Source of the DNA: Streptomyces sp. SLBN-118
Lineage (GTDB): Bacteria; Actinomycetota; Actinomycetes; Streptomycetales; Streptomycetaceae
NCBI RefSeq assembly: GCF_006715635.1
Contig: NZ_VFNP01000001.1
Coordinates: 2,418,001 to 2,482,000, forward strand
Direction: 5' to 3'
Length of the DNA: 64,000 nt
Part shown: piece by piece, positions 19,442 to 27,804 of the stretch
Layout: every line of letters begins with the position of its first letter
Position numbering within the stretch: the stretch's first letter is position 1
Notes under the pieces: generated by a model
The model's database searches: none
Told to the model about the DNA's origin: nothing
What the model saw: only the letters and a program-made list of their open reading frames with translations
Position numbers and translations under genes: made by a program

Positions 19442-21626
19442 TGATCCCGAGCCGCTGGGTGGCCCGGGTGAGCGCCACATAGAGGTCGTTGGCGCTCATC
19501 CGGTCGGGGTCGACGACGAGGACCGTGTCGAATTCGAGGCCCTTCGCCTGGCGCGGATCGATGAGGACGACGGTCCGGGAAAGGTCCAGCGGCCCGTCGT
19601 TCCCTTCCAGTCCCGCGAGTCCGGCGTGCAGCTCGCGCGGGGCGATCACCGCGAGCCTGCCCTCCTCGGGGGCCTCCTCGGCGGCGATCCGGGCCACCTC
19701 GCCGAGCGGCAGGGTCCGCTCCCAGGGCTCCACACCCGTCGAGCGGATGGAGTGCGGCGGCTCGAAACCGGGGTCGGTGGCCCGCCGCCGCTCGGATGCG
19801 TACTCCATGATCTCGGCGGGCGTACGGTAGTTGACGCCGAGCCGGGCCAGCTGCCAGCGGTCTTGGACGTAAGGGGCGAGGATCTCCTGCCAGGAATCGC
19901 ACCCTGCCAGGTCACCGGTCTGCGCCGGGTCGCCGACCAGCGTCATCGAACGGGTGGGACTGCGCCGCATCAACAGCCGCCAGGCCATCGCCGACAGCTC
20001 CTGCGCCTCGTCGACGATGATGTGCCCGAAGGCCCAGGTGCGGTCTTCGGCGGCGCGCTCGGCGGCGCTGCGGTGGTCGGCCTCCTCCTGCCGCTCGGCC
20101 ATCCGCTCGGCATCGATGATGTCGTGCGCGGCCAGGACTTCGGACGCGTCTTCGTCGATGTCCTGCTTGTCCTCGAACTCGTAGGTGCGGGAGGCGTACG
20201 AGACGTCCAGGACGCCCTGCGCGTAGGCGATCTGCCGGGCCCGCTCGGCCTCGGCGGCGGCCAGGGCCGCGGAGTTGTCCTCGCCCAGCAGTTCGGCGGC
20301 CTCGTCGAGGAGCGGCACGTCGGCCGCGGTCCATCCGCCGCCGTTGCGCCGGATCAACGCGGCGTCGTCATCGGGCAGATGTGTGGGATCCGCGAGATAG
20401 TCCGCGAGGAACTGCTGCGGGGTGAGCGGGGGCCACAGCGACGCGATGGCGGCGTGCACCTCGGGACTTGCGGCGATGCCCTTGCCGAGCAGGGCGATGT
20501 CGTCTGCGCCGAGGAAGTTCGGGCCTCCGTAGGGGTCTGCGCCGATCCGGTCGACGAGCTGGGTGGTCAGGTCGTCGATGAGCCGGAAGACGAAGTGCGG
20601 GCGGGCCAGATTGTGCGGCAGGCCGGTCTCGCGGGCCTTGTGCCGGGCCTCGACGGCGGTGTCCCAGTCGAGCAGCAGGTCCCCGTCGTCGTGCCGGATG
20701 ACGACGGGGGCGTCCTTCTCGGGCACCTGCTGCCGGTCCCGTACGGCCTCGGCCAGGACTCCGGCCATGTCCGCGCGGCCCTTGACGGCCGCTGCGGCGG
20801 GGCTGTCCGTGCCGGTGACGCCGACGCCCGGAAAAAGCTCGCCGACGGTCGCCAGCAGCACGCCCGTCTCCCCGAGCGAGGGCAGCACCTCGCCGATGTA
20901 GCCCAGGAAAGCCGGGTTGGGCCCGACGATCAGCACGGCACGCTTGGCCAGCTGCTCCCGGTTCGCGTACAGGAGATACGCGGCCCGGTGCAGCGCGACC
21001 GCGGTCTTCCCGGTGCCGGGTCCACCCTCGACGACGAGCACTCCGCCGTGCGGGGCGCGGATGATGTGGTCCTGCTCGGCCTGGATGGTCGACACGATGT
21101 CGCCCATCCGTCCGGTACGGGCACTGTTCAGCGCGGCGAGCAGCACCTCGTCGGCGTCGTGCGACTCGTATCCGGTGCGGGTGGTGTCGGCGAGATCCAT
21201 GATCTCGTCGTGCAGCGCTGTGACGGTGCGGCCCCGGGTGGTGATGTGCCTCCTGCGGCGCAGCCCCATCGGCTCATATCCGGTCGCGAGATAAAACGGC
21301 CGCGCGACGGGAGCCCTCCAGTCGATGAGCAGCGGAGTCCGTTCGGCGTCGTCGCGCCGGATTCCCGTACGCCCGATGTGGTACGTGACTGCGTCGCGCC
21401 GGTCGATCCGCCCGAAACAGAGCCCGGTGTCGGCGGCATTCAGCGCGGAGAGCGTGGCGGAGTACTCGGCCACGCCGACATCGCGCTCCACCAGCGCCTG
21501 CCGATCGTTGCTGACCTGCGCGATCGTGGCGTTCATGGCGGCTTCGGCCTCGGCCCTGAGCTGGTCGAGCCGCTCGTGGGCGAGGGAGACGAATTGTTGT
21601 TCCTGCCGCAATTCCTCGCTTGACAA
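19416..21626 (-). CDS. HelD-like ATPase (UvrD-type, RNA polymerase-associated)
   Basis: A 736-aa superfamily-1 NTPase of the HelD group, which binds and recycles stalled RNA polymerase; some actinobacterial members protect against rifamycins. The N-terminal coiled coil ([20 protein letters not shown]) is followed by [20 protein letters not shown]. Walker A is [20 protein letters not shown] and motif II/III is [17 protein letters not shown] with GDPAQTGDL. The C-terminus has [20 protein letters not shown] and [12 protein letters not shown]. The start is TTG 21626 with AGGAG five bases upstream. Transcribed towards glgB, overlapping it by 26 bp. Confidence 0.92.
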   Translation of the reverse strand: MSSEELRQEQQFVSLAHERLDQLRAEAEAAMNATIAQVSNDRQALVERDVGVAEYSATLSALNAADTGLCFGRIDRRDAVTYHIGRTGIRRDDAERTPLLIDWRAPVARPFYLATGYEPMGLRRRRHITTRGRTVTALHDEIMDLADTTRTGYESHDADEVLLAALNSARTGRMGDIVSTIQAEQDHIIRAPHGGVLVVEGGPGTGKTAVALHRAAYLLYANREQLAKRAVLIVGPNPAFLGYIGEVLPSLGETGVLLATVGELFPGVGVTGTDSPAAAAVKGRADMAGVLAEAVRDRQQVPEKDAPVVIRHDDGDLLLDWDTAVEARHKARETGLPHNLARPHFVFRLIDDLTTQLVDRIGADPYGGPNFLGADDIALLGKGIAASPEVHAAIASLWPPLTPQQFLADYLADPTHLPDDDAALIRRNGGGWTAADVPLLDEAAELLGEDNSAALAAAEAERARQIAYAQGVLDVSYASRTYEFEDKQDIDEDASEVLAAHDIIDAERMAERQEEADHRSAAERAAEDRTWAFGHIIVDEAQELSAMAWRLLMRRSPTRSMTLVGDPAQTGDLAGCDSWQEILAPYVQDRWQLARLGVNYRTPAEIMEYASERRRATDPGFEPPHSIRSTGVEPWERTLPLGEVARIAAEEAPEEGRLAVIAPRELHAGLAGLEGNDGPLDLSRTVVLIDPRQAKGLEFDTVLVVDPDRMSANDLYVALTRATQRLGIIRPAAATR

Positions 21627-21673
21627 TTCAGCTCCTGACGCGATACAGTGCGTTTATTGAACTTCTCCACGCT

Positions 21674-21697
21674 TTTCCGTGTGCGTGAACACGGAAA
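21674..21697. promoter_or_regulatory. AT-richer inverted repeat upstream of the helD-like gene
   Basis: A perfect 9-bp inverted repeat (TTTCCGTGT...ACACGGAAA, 6-base loop) about 50 bp upstream of the helD-like TTG start, in the most AT-rich stretch of this part (including TTAATATACG). It may be an operator or a leader hairpin. Confidence 0.45.
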
Positions 21698-21759
21698 CAC
21701 TTAATATACGCAGAGAATAACCCCGGCCGTCAATTCGGTTCCGGGGTATTTTTCTGTCC

Positions 21760-22008
21760 CTGGACTTCTCGGGGAGTACGAGGGAAGCGGTCGCGCTGCT
21801 GCGGGAGCACGGCGCCGAGGGAATGGAGCACCCGGGCGGGACACTGCTCGCCCACCTGGACCGGGTCCGGCAGCGTCTGTCGGAGTGGGGCGCTCGGCCG
21901 GAACTCCAGCCGGCCAGGTGGCGCCCGCTGCTGAGCGAGGCGGCGTGGCAGGACGTGCGCCAAGTGCTGGCGCATGACCGCCAACTCCCGGTGCATGCAA
22001 GAGTATTG
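21760..22008 (+). pseudogene. Remnant of a DUF6817-type gene
   Basis: In one frame this stretch encodes TREAVALLREHGAEGMEHP, then GGTLLAHLDRVRQRLSEWG and ARPELQP. This is the start of the DUF6817 domain as I remember it (HPGGTLLAHL and WGA are its landmarks). The sequence then loses the family pattern (RWRPLLSEAAW...), and the remaining ~100 residues are missing. It has no start codon with a ribosome site. It appears to be a truncated relic between the helD-like gene and the tetR promoter. Confidence 0.5.
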
Positions 22009-22047
22009 ACGGGGGTTCACCGCCGGTTCGAGAATGACACGTCATTC
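22006..22047 (+). promoter_or_regulatory. tetR promoter with overlapping operator palindrome
   Basis: A sigma-70-like promoter, TTGACG (22006-22011), 18-bp spacer, GAGAAT (22030-22035), ends in a 16-bp palindrome GAATGAC-AC-GTCATTC (22032-22047). The palindrome overlaps the -10 box, the place expected for autorepression. The same half-sites occur before the next gene (22725-22744). Confidence 0.75.
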
Positions 22048-22068
22048 CGCCGAGGGAGGGGTTCGACC

Positions 22069-22671
22069 GTGCCCAGGGGTGTTGTCGACAAGCGCGACGC
22101 GATACTGCGCGCGGCGGGAAAGGTGTTCGCCGAGCGCGGCTACCACGCGACCGGTATCTCCGACATCGCCCAGGAACTCGGGGCCGGACACGGCACGTTC
22201 TACCGGTACTTCAAGAACAAGGAGGACATCGCGCGCAGCGTGGTGTCGCGTGCGCTGGGCCAGGTGATGGACGCCCTCTCCGACGAGGATCCCGGCTCCT
22301 CACAGACACTGCCGCAGTACAGGCAACAGGTCGGACGCATCGGCAACAAGCTGTTCGACCTCGTCACCGCTGAACCCGCGCTGTGCCACATCCTGTTCTA
22401 CGACGCGATCGCCATCGACCGGGCCGAGCCGGATCTGGCCGGCCGGGCCATGGACGCAGCGGCCCAGTACACCGCCGCCTTCATCCGCAACGGACAGGAC
22501 CGCGGCTTCCTGCGCCGTGATGTGGACGCGCACGTGGTCGGGCTCGCCGTCAACGGAATCATCGTGACCGGGGCGGTGCGGCTCCTGCACGCACAGGACC
22601 CCGATGCCATGCGCGAGCCGTGGATTCGCACCGTGGAGACACTCATGTTCGACGGCCTCGGCTCCCCCTGA
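22069..22671 (+). CDS. TetR-family repressor
   Basis: A 200-aa regulator. The N-terminal HTH is intact: RDAILRAAGKVFAERGYHAT, then ISDIAQELGAGHGTFYRYFKNKEDI. The rest is an all-alpha ligand-binding and dimerisation domain. I chose GTG 22069 because GGGAGGGG lies 7 bases upstream; the frame runs back to 21823 but that part is the DUF6817 relic. The palindrome over its promoter and the matching perfect palindrome upstream of the next gene imply that it represses both itself and the neighbouring membrane protein. The inducer is unknown. Confidence 0.9.
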   Translation: MPRGVVDKRDAILRAAGKVFAERGYHATGISDIAQELGAGHGTFYRYFKNKEDIARSVVSRALGQVMDALSDEDPGSSQTLPQYRQQVGRIGNKLFDLVTAEPALCHILFYDAIAIDRAEPDLAGRAMDAAAQYTAAFIRNGQDRGFLRRDVDAHVVGLAVNGIIVTGAVRLLHAQDPDAMREPWIRTVETLMFDGLGSP

Positions 22672-22724
22672 GCCGCAGGCCCGCAGGACCGCTCAATTCT
22701 TATGCCCTGCTTCTGCCTTCAGAA

Positions 22725-22744
22725 CGGAATGACATGTCATTCCG
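22725..22744. promoter_or_regulatory. Perfect 20-bp palindromic TetR operator
   Basis: CGGAATGACATGTCATTCCG is fully self-complementary and shares GAATGAC/GTCATTC with the site over the tetR promoter. It lies 15 bp before the ATG of the membrane-protein gene. Confidence 0.75.
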
Positions 22745-22758
22745 GAGAGGAGAGCACG

Positions 22759-23616
22759 ATGGTCCAGGTCGATGTCTTCTGGTCCTACGGAATCGGCGCG
22801 AGCTTCGCGACCGCCGCCACGCATCAGCTCACGAGCAGGACAGGCCCCGCGAGTCGCGTCGGCCGGTGGTCGGACCCGTACTTGATGGCGACCGTCCTCT
22901 ACTGCGCGGTTCTGTTCGCCCCCAGCGGTGCGTGGCTGCTGTGGGGCTTCCCGGACTGGGAAACAATGCAGGCCGCCGGCGGGCACGGTTCGCTGCCCGC
23001 CTGGCTGGTCGCCCTGTTCGCCGCGACGAACGTCAGCCAGGGCGTGCTGGGTTACTGGGTCGCGTCGCGCCTCATCGCGTCCGGGCGCGTCTACGCGGCC
23101 TACCTTCAGGCCGGGATCGGATACACCGGCATGTTCTTCATCCTCGTTCACGGGTGGGACGGCCGCGGGTACCAGCGATTCTTCTCCGCGGATCGCGAGA
23201 CGTTCGCCTCCTGGCCGGCGCAGCCCGGCCCGGGGGAAGCTCTCTCCCGCATGGGCGACTGGCTGACCTCGCCGGTCGCGCTGACGCTCTACGGGATGGG
23301 TGTCGTGCTGGTTCCGGTGATGCTGGCACTGATGATCCGCTGGCTCCGGTCCGGTCAGCGCGAGGCCGCCGCCGCAAAGGTGACGGGACGGCTTCGCATC
23401 CTCGGTGCCGTCCTGGGAGCGGTCTTCGGGCTCGCGCTCGGCACGGCGGTGGGCGCCTCCGTCCTTGTACACCTGCTGGGTTGGTGGCTCGGCGTCCCGT
23501 TCGCCGTCGTCCTCGCCGCGCTGCTGGTGGTACGACGGGGTGCCGCGGCCGACCGTCTCTTCGCGATGCTCGCGCTTCCGGCGAGGGGAACGGCGGGCCT
23601 GGAGCCTGTCCGGTGA
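22759..23616 (+). CDS. Integral membrane protein of unknown function, TetR-controlled
   Basis: A 285-aa protein I cannot assign to a named family. Hydrophobic segments at about residues 5-25, 40-62, 78-100, 112-130, 172-195, 218-245 and 248-265 suggest six or seven membrane spans, with HGWDGRGYQRFF on a loop. The start is ATG 22759 after GGAGAGGAG. The perfect palindrome just upstream ties it to the TetR gene 87 bp before it, so it is probably induced by whatever that repressor senses. A transporter-like or membrane-stress role is only a guess. It overlaps no other gene and is followed by a 99-bp gap. Confidence 0.8.
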   Translation: MVQVDVFWSYGIGASFATAATHQLTSRTGPASRVGRWSDPYLMATVLYCAVLFAPSGAWLLWGFPDWETMQAAGGHGSLPAWLVALFAATNVSQGVLGYWVASRLIASGRVYAAYLQAGIGYTGMFFILVHGWDGRGYQRFFSADRETFASWPAQPGPGEALSRMGDWLTSPVALTLYGMGVVLVPVMLALMIRWLRSGQREAAAAKVTGRLRILGAVLGAVFGLALGTAVGASVLVHLLGWWLGVPFAVVLAALLVVRRGAAADRLFAMLALPARGTAGLEPVR

Positions 23617-23715
23617 GTAGCCCGGCGGCAGACTGGCGGTTACTGCACCCCGTGAGGTGGGCCATCAATGCGCGTTCACAGAACCTAACCGTGATGCTTG
23701 CGGCTCTCAGCCGAT

Positions 23716-25776
23716 CTACTCCACCTCGATGCCGTAGTCCTGAACGAGTTCCTCCAGGCCGCCCGCGTAGCCCTTGCCACCAAGGACGAAGTCCCAGTCC
23801 CCGCTGGACCTTCGGCGGAAGGAACCGAGTACCAAGGCGGTTTCACTTGGCCGGCCGTCGGAGACCTCAAGCCGTCCCTGCTCGGCCATTCCCGGATCGA
23901 GTAGCCGGATGCAGGCTTCAGTGAAGCCGGAGAGATCGGCGTCGGGGTTGACCTCCGGGTCGATAGCAGCCACGAGCACAAATCGATCAGCGCCCTCAGG
24001 CAGCCCGTCGAAGGAGACACAGATCGCTGCCTTGTCCGGCGCTGCGGCGGGAAGAGCACGCACTGAGCCGTCCGGAGTCTGCGGGTTGTTGAAGAAGACG
24101 AAGTGATCGTCGCTGAGGACGCGACTGCCACGGCAGACGAGAGCACAAACGTCCAGGGCGACGCTGCCATTCCAAGACATGCCCAGGACGCTGTAGTCGT
24201 CAGGCAAACGAGTGGGCGGAACCGAAGGTCGCGGCTGCGCAGCAGCTTGTCGACCACCCTCGCCCAGTCGCCCACGCAGCCCATGCCGATGCAGCAGATC
24301 GACCAGCTCAGAGCCCGAGATAAGTTCCAGCGGCTTGCCATTGGCGAAGGTGTGTGAACCAGGGCCAAACCCTGACGTCGTTACGAGGACACCCTTGTTG
24401 GCGCCAGCGTCCTGCACAGTCCCGTACAAGTCACGCACGGCCGTGGGAGGTACCGTGTTCCGGTAGCGCTTCACCTGCACGACGATCTTGCCGCCTCGGA
24501 TCGGTGTCGGATCCAAGGCGTCAACGTCCACACCGCCATCGTTTGAACGTTGAGTCGTCACCGCCTGCATCCCCATGGCACGGAAGAGGTCGGCGACTAG
24601 ATTCTCGAAGGCGATCGGATCCATGGCGTACAGATCCGGTTCCTCATCGTTTCCGTGGGCGACAACGCGGTTCCCGGCATCTTGCGGCCGCCTACTCGGC
24701 CGTACGGGTGTGAGTTGGTCCGGCCTAGCCGAGAGCTGCCCACGCAGGGCGTCAGCCAGACAACTACCTGCGTCCACCTGTGCCAGGTGCAGTTCACGGA
24801 ACGAGGAGCGCGGGGCCATGACAGTTGCGAGGAAGATATGGCCCGGTCGGCCCGTCGTAGGGTCGTGTCCATCGACGAACCCGTTCAAGGCCACCGACTC
24901 AAGCGCACTCAGGTCATCTGCCGCGAAGAGCTGGTGCAATACGAGCAGCATGCACTCCGCGAGCACTTCCCTATATAAAGCTCGGCGCTGGCCTACGGGA
25001 CGGGGGGTCTCCTTGTCCTGATCGACCGCGGACATGTACCGAACAGACTTGACCTCAGGCACGATGCTGTAGCCGGGCAACTCCCAATCCAGCACCAACT
25101 GTCGGGCTGCCGGGTCGTAGGCTGCCGCAATCTGACGCGGGAAACCTTCAGGCCACGCCGTTGAGGCATAGAGAGCGGCGGAGAAGTACTCGACCACTGA
25201 ATCGGGATCCCGGCGCCTTACGCCTTCAGTTACCGCGACGACGCCGGCGTTGTGTGCACGTACCTCAGCCAACTGAGCATCCGCCCACCGCAGGTACTCC
25301 TGCTGGTACGACGCCAGCTGCTGCTGTCGGCGAGCCTCCGCAGCCTGGGCGGTGTGCCAGTCCCGCTCGAAGCGCGCCTGTGCTTCAGCCTGTGCCTGAG
25401 CCCGGCGACTCGCGGTCCAACCGCTCTGCGTTTGGTACTGATTGAAATCCGGCATGGGCACGGGCTGAGCTAACGGTCCCGGGGCGAAGGGCTGGACCTC
25501 CTCATGCCGCATGAGTGAGGAAGCCCTGAAAGCCGGGGCTTGACAACCCGATGCGAGAAGAACTTGCAGTGACGCAACCTGCGCGTCCAGTTCCTCCGTA
25601 CGACGTAGCGCCTCTGCCTGCCTGTACTCGCGGTGGCTCTGGGCGGCTCGTCGCTCGTAGGCTCGCGCTTGCTGAGCTTCTCGTCTCCGCTGTCTGGCTT
25701 CGGCTTCTAGCTGGCGCTGCTGTTGCCTTTGCATCTCAGCCCACACGCCGACGAAACCAGTAGAGCGACGACTCAT
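23716..25776 (-). CDS. Mrr-type restriction endonuclease fused to a TerD domain
   Basis: A 686-aa multidomain protein. Residues ~10-170 are rich in Q, R, A and E and look like interrupted coiled coil. The middle (~180-345) is unrecognised. Residues ~386-500 form an Mrr_cat nuclease: DPIAFENLVADLFRAMGMQA, then GGVDVDALD (Asp417) and IVVQVKRYRN (Gln434-x-Lys436), the PD-(D/E)XK-type core. Residues ~525-686 form a TerD domain (YSVLGMSWNGS, DDHFVFFNNPQTPDGSVR, FDGLPEGADRFVLVAAID), a Ca-binding stress or phage-resistance module. ATG 25776 has GGGAGGG upstream; the frame is open to 26049. Probably a DNA-targeting defence or stress protein; its target is unknown. Confidence 0.85.
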   Translation of the reverse strand: MSRRSTGFVGVWAEMQRQQQRQLEAEARQRRREAQQARAYERRAAQSHREYRQAEALRRTEELDAQVASLQVLLASGCQAPAFRASSLMRHEEVQPFAPGPLAQPVPMPDFNQYQTQSGWTASRRAQAQAEAQARFERDWHTAQAAEARRQQQLASYQQEYLRWADAQLAEVRAHNAGVVAVTEGVRRRDPDSVVEYFSAALYASTAWPEGFPRQIAAAYDPAARQLVLDWELPGYSIVPEVKSVRYMSAVDQDKETPRPVGQRRALYREVLAECMLLVLHQLFAADDLSALESVALNGFVDGHDPTTGRPGHIFLATVMAPRSSFRELHLAQVDAGSCLADALRGQLSARPDQLTPVRPSRRPQDAGNRVVAHGNDEEPDLYAMDPIAFENLVADLFRAMGMQAVTTQRSNDGGVDVDALDPTPIRGGKIVVQVKRYRNTVPPTAVRDLYGTVQDAGANKGVLVTTSGFGPGSHTFANGKPLELISGSELVDLLHRHGLRGRLGEGGRQAAAQPRPSVPPTRLPDDYSVLGMSWNGSVALDVCALVCRGSRVLSDDHFVFFNNPQTPDGSVRALPAAAPDKAAICVSFDGLPEGADRFVLVAAIDPEVNPDADLSGFTEACIRLLDPGMAEQGRLEVSDGRPSETALVLGSFRRRSSGDWDFVLGGKGYAGGLEELVQDYGIEVE

Positions 25777-26052
25777 GTGCTGCAGGCCCTCCCCAGGACG
25801 TTGGCAGCCGAAAGGCGCTTTGGTTGTCCCCACAACCAGTTGTAACGACACGACTCTATCCAGCAACTGCCGTCTCGCATATCCATTCATCGTAGGCAAC
25901 CGGTTCGGGCCATACCCGCAGGTCACCTGTACTGGAGGGTAACCAAGTCCGGGCTGGGCGGCAGTGCCCGAGCGATCGCGCTTGGAACGTTGAGCCCACG
26001 AGTTGCGCCAGCCGCAGAAAGGACTGCGACGAGGCTTGAAGTGGACCATGTC
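25777..26052. other. Upstream region of the Mrr-TerD gene, next to the insertion sequence
   Basis: These 276 bp hold no gene I can support. An open frame continuous with the Mrr-TerD protein lacks a ribosome site at its start. Before the IS arrived, this stretch followed directly on the HD-domain gene, so the Mrr-TerD promoter, or read-through from the HD gene, should lie here. Confidence 0.4.
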
Positions 26053-26067
26053 CTAGTGTCCTGCGCC
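26053..26067. repeat. Left inverted repeat of the IS630 element, with CTAG target
   Basis: CTAGTGTCCTGCGCC is an exact reverse complement of the right end. Confidence 0.9.
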
Positions 26068-27174
26068 GGAGATCCGTCGGCAGAAGCGGGCGAGGGATTC
26101 GAGGATTTCCTCGGCTGTCTTGGTCCAGATGAACGGCTTGGGGTCTTCGTTCCAGTTCCGGACCCACTTGCGGATGTCGGCTTCGAGGGCCTGCACGTTC
26201 TTGTGGGCGCCGCGGCGGATCATCTGGTCGGCCAGGAAGCCGAACCACCGCTCGACCTGGTTGATCCAGGAGGAGCCGGTCGGGGTGAAGTGCATATGAA
26301 AGCGTGGGTGCTTGGCCAGCCACGTCCTGATCGCGGGCGTCTTGTGGGTTCCGTAGTTATCGCAGATCAGGTGGACCGCCAGGTGCGCGGGCACTTCCTT
26401 GTCGATCCGGATCAGGAACTTCTTGAACTCCGCTGCCCGGTGTCGGCGGTGCAGGGCACTGATGACGTCGCCGGTGGCGACGTCGAATGCGGCGAACAAG
26501 GTAGTCAGCCCGTTGCGGACGTAGTCGTGGGTGCGCCGTTCGGGCATGCCCGGCATTATCGGCAGCACCGGCTGAGACCGGTCCAGGGCCTGGATCTGCG
26601 ACTTCTCGTCCACCGAGAGGACCACCGCGCCTTCGGGCGGGTTGAAGTACAGCCCGACGACGTCGTAGACCTTCTCCACGAACAGCGGGTCCGTCGACAG
26701 CTTGAAGGTGTCTGTCAGATGCGGTTTGAGCTGGAACTTCCGCCAGATCCGGCCGACGGTGGACTTCGACAGGCCGCTGTGCTCCGCCATCGACTTCCGC
26801 GACCAGTGGGTGGCGTTCTTCGGGATCTCCTCCAGCGTCGTGACCACGACCGCCTCCACCTGATCAACGCTGATGGTGGGCGGCCGGCCCGGCCGGGGCT
26901 CGTCGACCAGGCCGTCGAGCCGCTCCGCCAGGAACCGGCGCCGCCACTTGCGGACGGTGTCGGCAGCCACCCGCAATTCGCGGGCGACCGCGACGATCGG
27001 CGGTACCTCCGGACCCGCGCACGCCAGCACGATCCGCGCGCGCAGGGCCAGCGCCTGGGCCGACGACGCCCGCCGCGTCCACCGCTCCAACACTGCCCGC
27101 TCGTCATCAGACAGCAGCAACGGTTCCAGCTTCGGGCCCCGACGAGGAACTGACGCACCAGCAGCAGAAGTCAC
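26053..27174 (-). CDS. IS630-family transposase
   Basis: A 373-aa DDE transposase. The N-terminal half carries winged-HTH segments (VARELRVAADTVRKWRRRF and WSRKSMAEHSGLSKSTVGRI). The catalytic half has VVLSVDEKSQIQALDRSQ (first Asp), HLICDNYGTHKT (second Asp) and FTPTGSSWINQVERWFGFL (Glu), the IS630 DDE pattern, all intact. I chose GTG 27174; TTG 27192 is an alternative. The stop codon TAG at 26053-26055 is made of the duplicated target TA plus the flanking G, so the gene ends at the element boundary. It appears complete and possibly active. Confidence 0.93.
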   Translation of the reverse strand: MTSAAGASVPRRGPKLEPLLLSDDERAVLERWTRRASSAQALALRARIVLACAGPEVPPIVAVARELRVAADTVRKWRRRFLAERLDGLVDEPRPGRPPTISVDQVEAVVVTTLEEIPKNATHWSRKSMAEHSGLSKSTVGRIWRKFQLKPHLTDTFKLSTDPLFVEKVYDVVGLYFNPPEGAVVLSVDEKSQIQALDRSQPVLPIMPGMPERRTHDYVRNGLTTLFAAFDVATGDVISALHRRHRAAEFKKFLIRIDKEVPAHLAVHLICDNYGTHKTPAIRTWLAKHPRFHMHFTPTGSSWINQVERWFGFLADQMIRRGAHKNVQALEADIRKWVRNWNEDPKPFIWTKTAEEILESLARFCRRISGAGH

Positions 27175-27209
27175 GCAACTACTAACGATCAACTACTGGC
27201 GCAGGACAC
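26056..27209 (-). mobile_element. Intact IS630-family insertion sequence
   Basis: The element is about 1154 bp. Its 12-bp termini GTGTCCTGCGCC and GGCGCAGGACAC are perfect inverted repeats, and both ends are embedded in CTAG (26053-26056 and 27209-27212). The duplicated TA at 26054-26055 and 27210-27211 is the target duplication typical of IS630 elements, which prefer TA/CTAG. The single transposase gene fills the element. Confidence 0.92.
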
Positions 27210-27212
27210 TAG
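27198..27212. repeat. Right inverted repeat of the IS630 element, with CTAG target
   Basis: GGCGCAGGACACTAG matches the left end exactly in reverse complement. Its TAG-complement CTA at 27209-27211 also provides the stop codon of the HD-domain gene. Confidence 0.9.
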
Positions 27213-27787
27213 CGGAGATACGTCTGTTGCCACTCCACGGACGTCATGTTCAGCGCGGCTTCCGCAAGCGCCTGGGCAGATGCTGTCTTGAGGTTGTTCC
27301 GGCTGGTGTCGATCCAGTTCTGAACGTTCTGGTGCCCTTGCTCTCGGTACTCGACGGCCTGTACCAAGCATTCGAGCTTGTCGGCGTCGTGCGCCACGAT
27401 CACTTCTAGGCTGCTGCTGTTCTCGTACTCCTCGACGATGCGCTGGATCCCCTCCCGCACCGCAGGGTAGGCGGCAGAAACCTGGTCGGCGGTGACCTTC
27501 TCATTGCTCGCCGCGTCCAAATAGCGGCGGCCGATGTGCGGAATGTCGCTGACCCGGGTCTCCTGCGTGTCGTGGAAGGTGCACAGCAGCGCGACCTTCG
27601 CCGGATCCGCGCCCTCCATCAGAGCCAGCACGGCCCCGATGACTGCTGTACGGAACGAATGCTCCGCAATCGTCTCTGGATCCTTGACCCCGGCGATCCA
27701 CCAGCCTGAGCGCTTCGCCCGCTTGAGCATGCCCATCTCCATCAGGAACCCAGCAGTTCCTTTGGCCTGGTCGGTCTCTTCCGCCAT
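27209..27787 (-). CDS. HD-domain hydrolase (YfbR-like / HD_3)
   Basis: A 192-aa protein of the HD metal-dependent phosphohydrolase superfamily, whose YfbR-like members dephosphorylate deoxynucleoside monophosphates. Metal ligands are visible in IAEHSFRTAV (His), LLCTFHDTQETRVSD (His-Asp) and VIVAHDADKLECLVQAVEY (later Asp). ATG 27787 follows GGAGG by 6 bases; the frame is open to 27808. It lies 17 bp after the XRE gene on the same strand and is probably co-transcribed with it. Its TAG stop sits in the CTAG target of the IS630 insertion, yet the reading frame and stop are unchanged. HD hydrolases paired with regulators occur in some defence modules, but no such role is shown here. Confidence 0.88.
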   Translation of the reverse strand: MAEETDQAKGTAGFLMEMGMLKRAKRSGWWIAGVKDPETIAEHSFRTAVIGAVLALMEGADPAKVALLCTFHDTQETRVSDIPHIGRRYLDAASNEKVTADQVSAAYPAVREGIQRIVEEYENSSSLEVIVAHDADKLECLVQAVEYREQGHQNVQNWIDTSRNNLKTASAQALAEAALNMTSVEWQQTYLR

Positions 27788-27804
27788 GTGGTGCCTCCGG
27801 TCTC

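Noticed and set aside
21627..21780. A rifamycin-associated element upstream of the helD-like gene
   Set aside because: I looked for the known palindromic element containing ACGT within GCACCTCACG...CGTGAGG and did not find it. The hairpin at 21674-21697 has a different sequence.
25777..26049. N-terminal extension of the Mrr-TerD protein by 91 residues
   Set aside because: The extension has no ribosome site or conserved feature and runs almost to the IS boundary. ATG 25776 has a good ribosome site.
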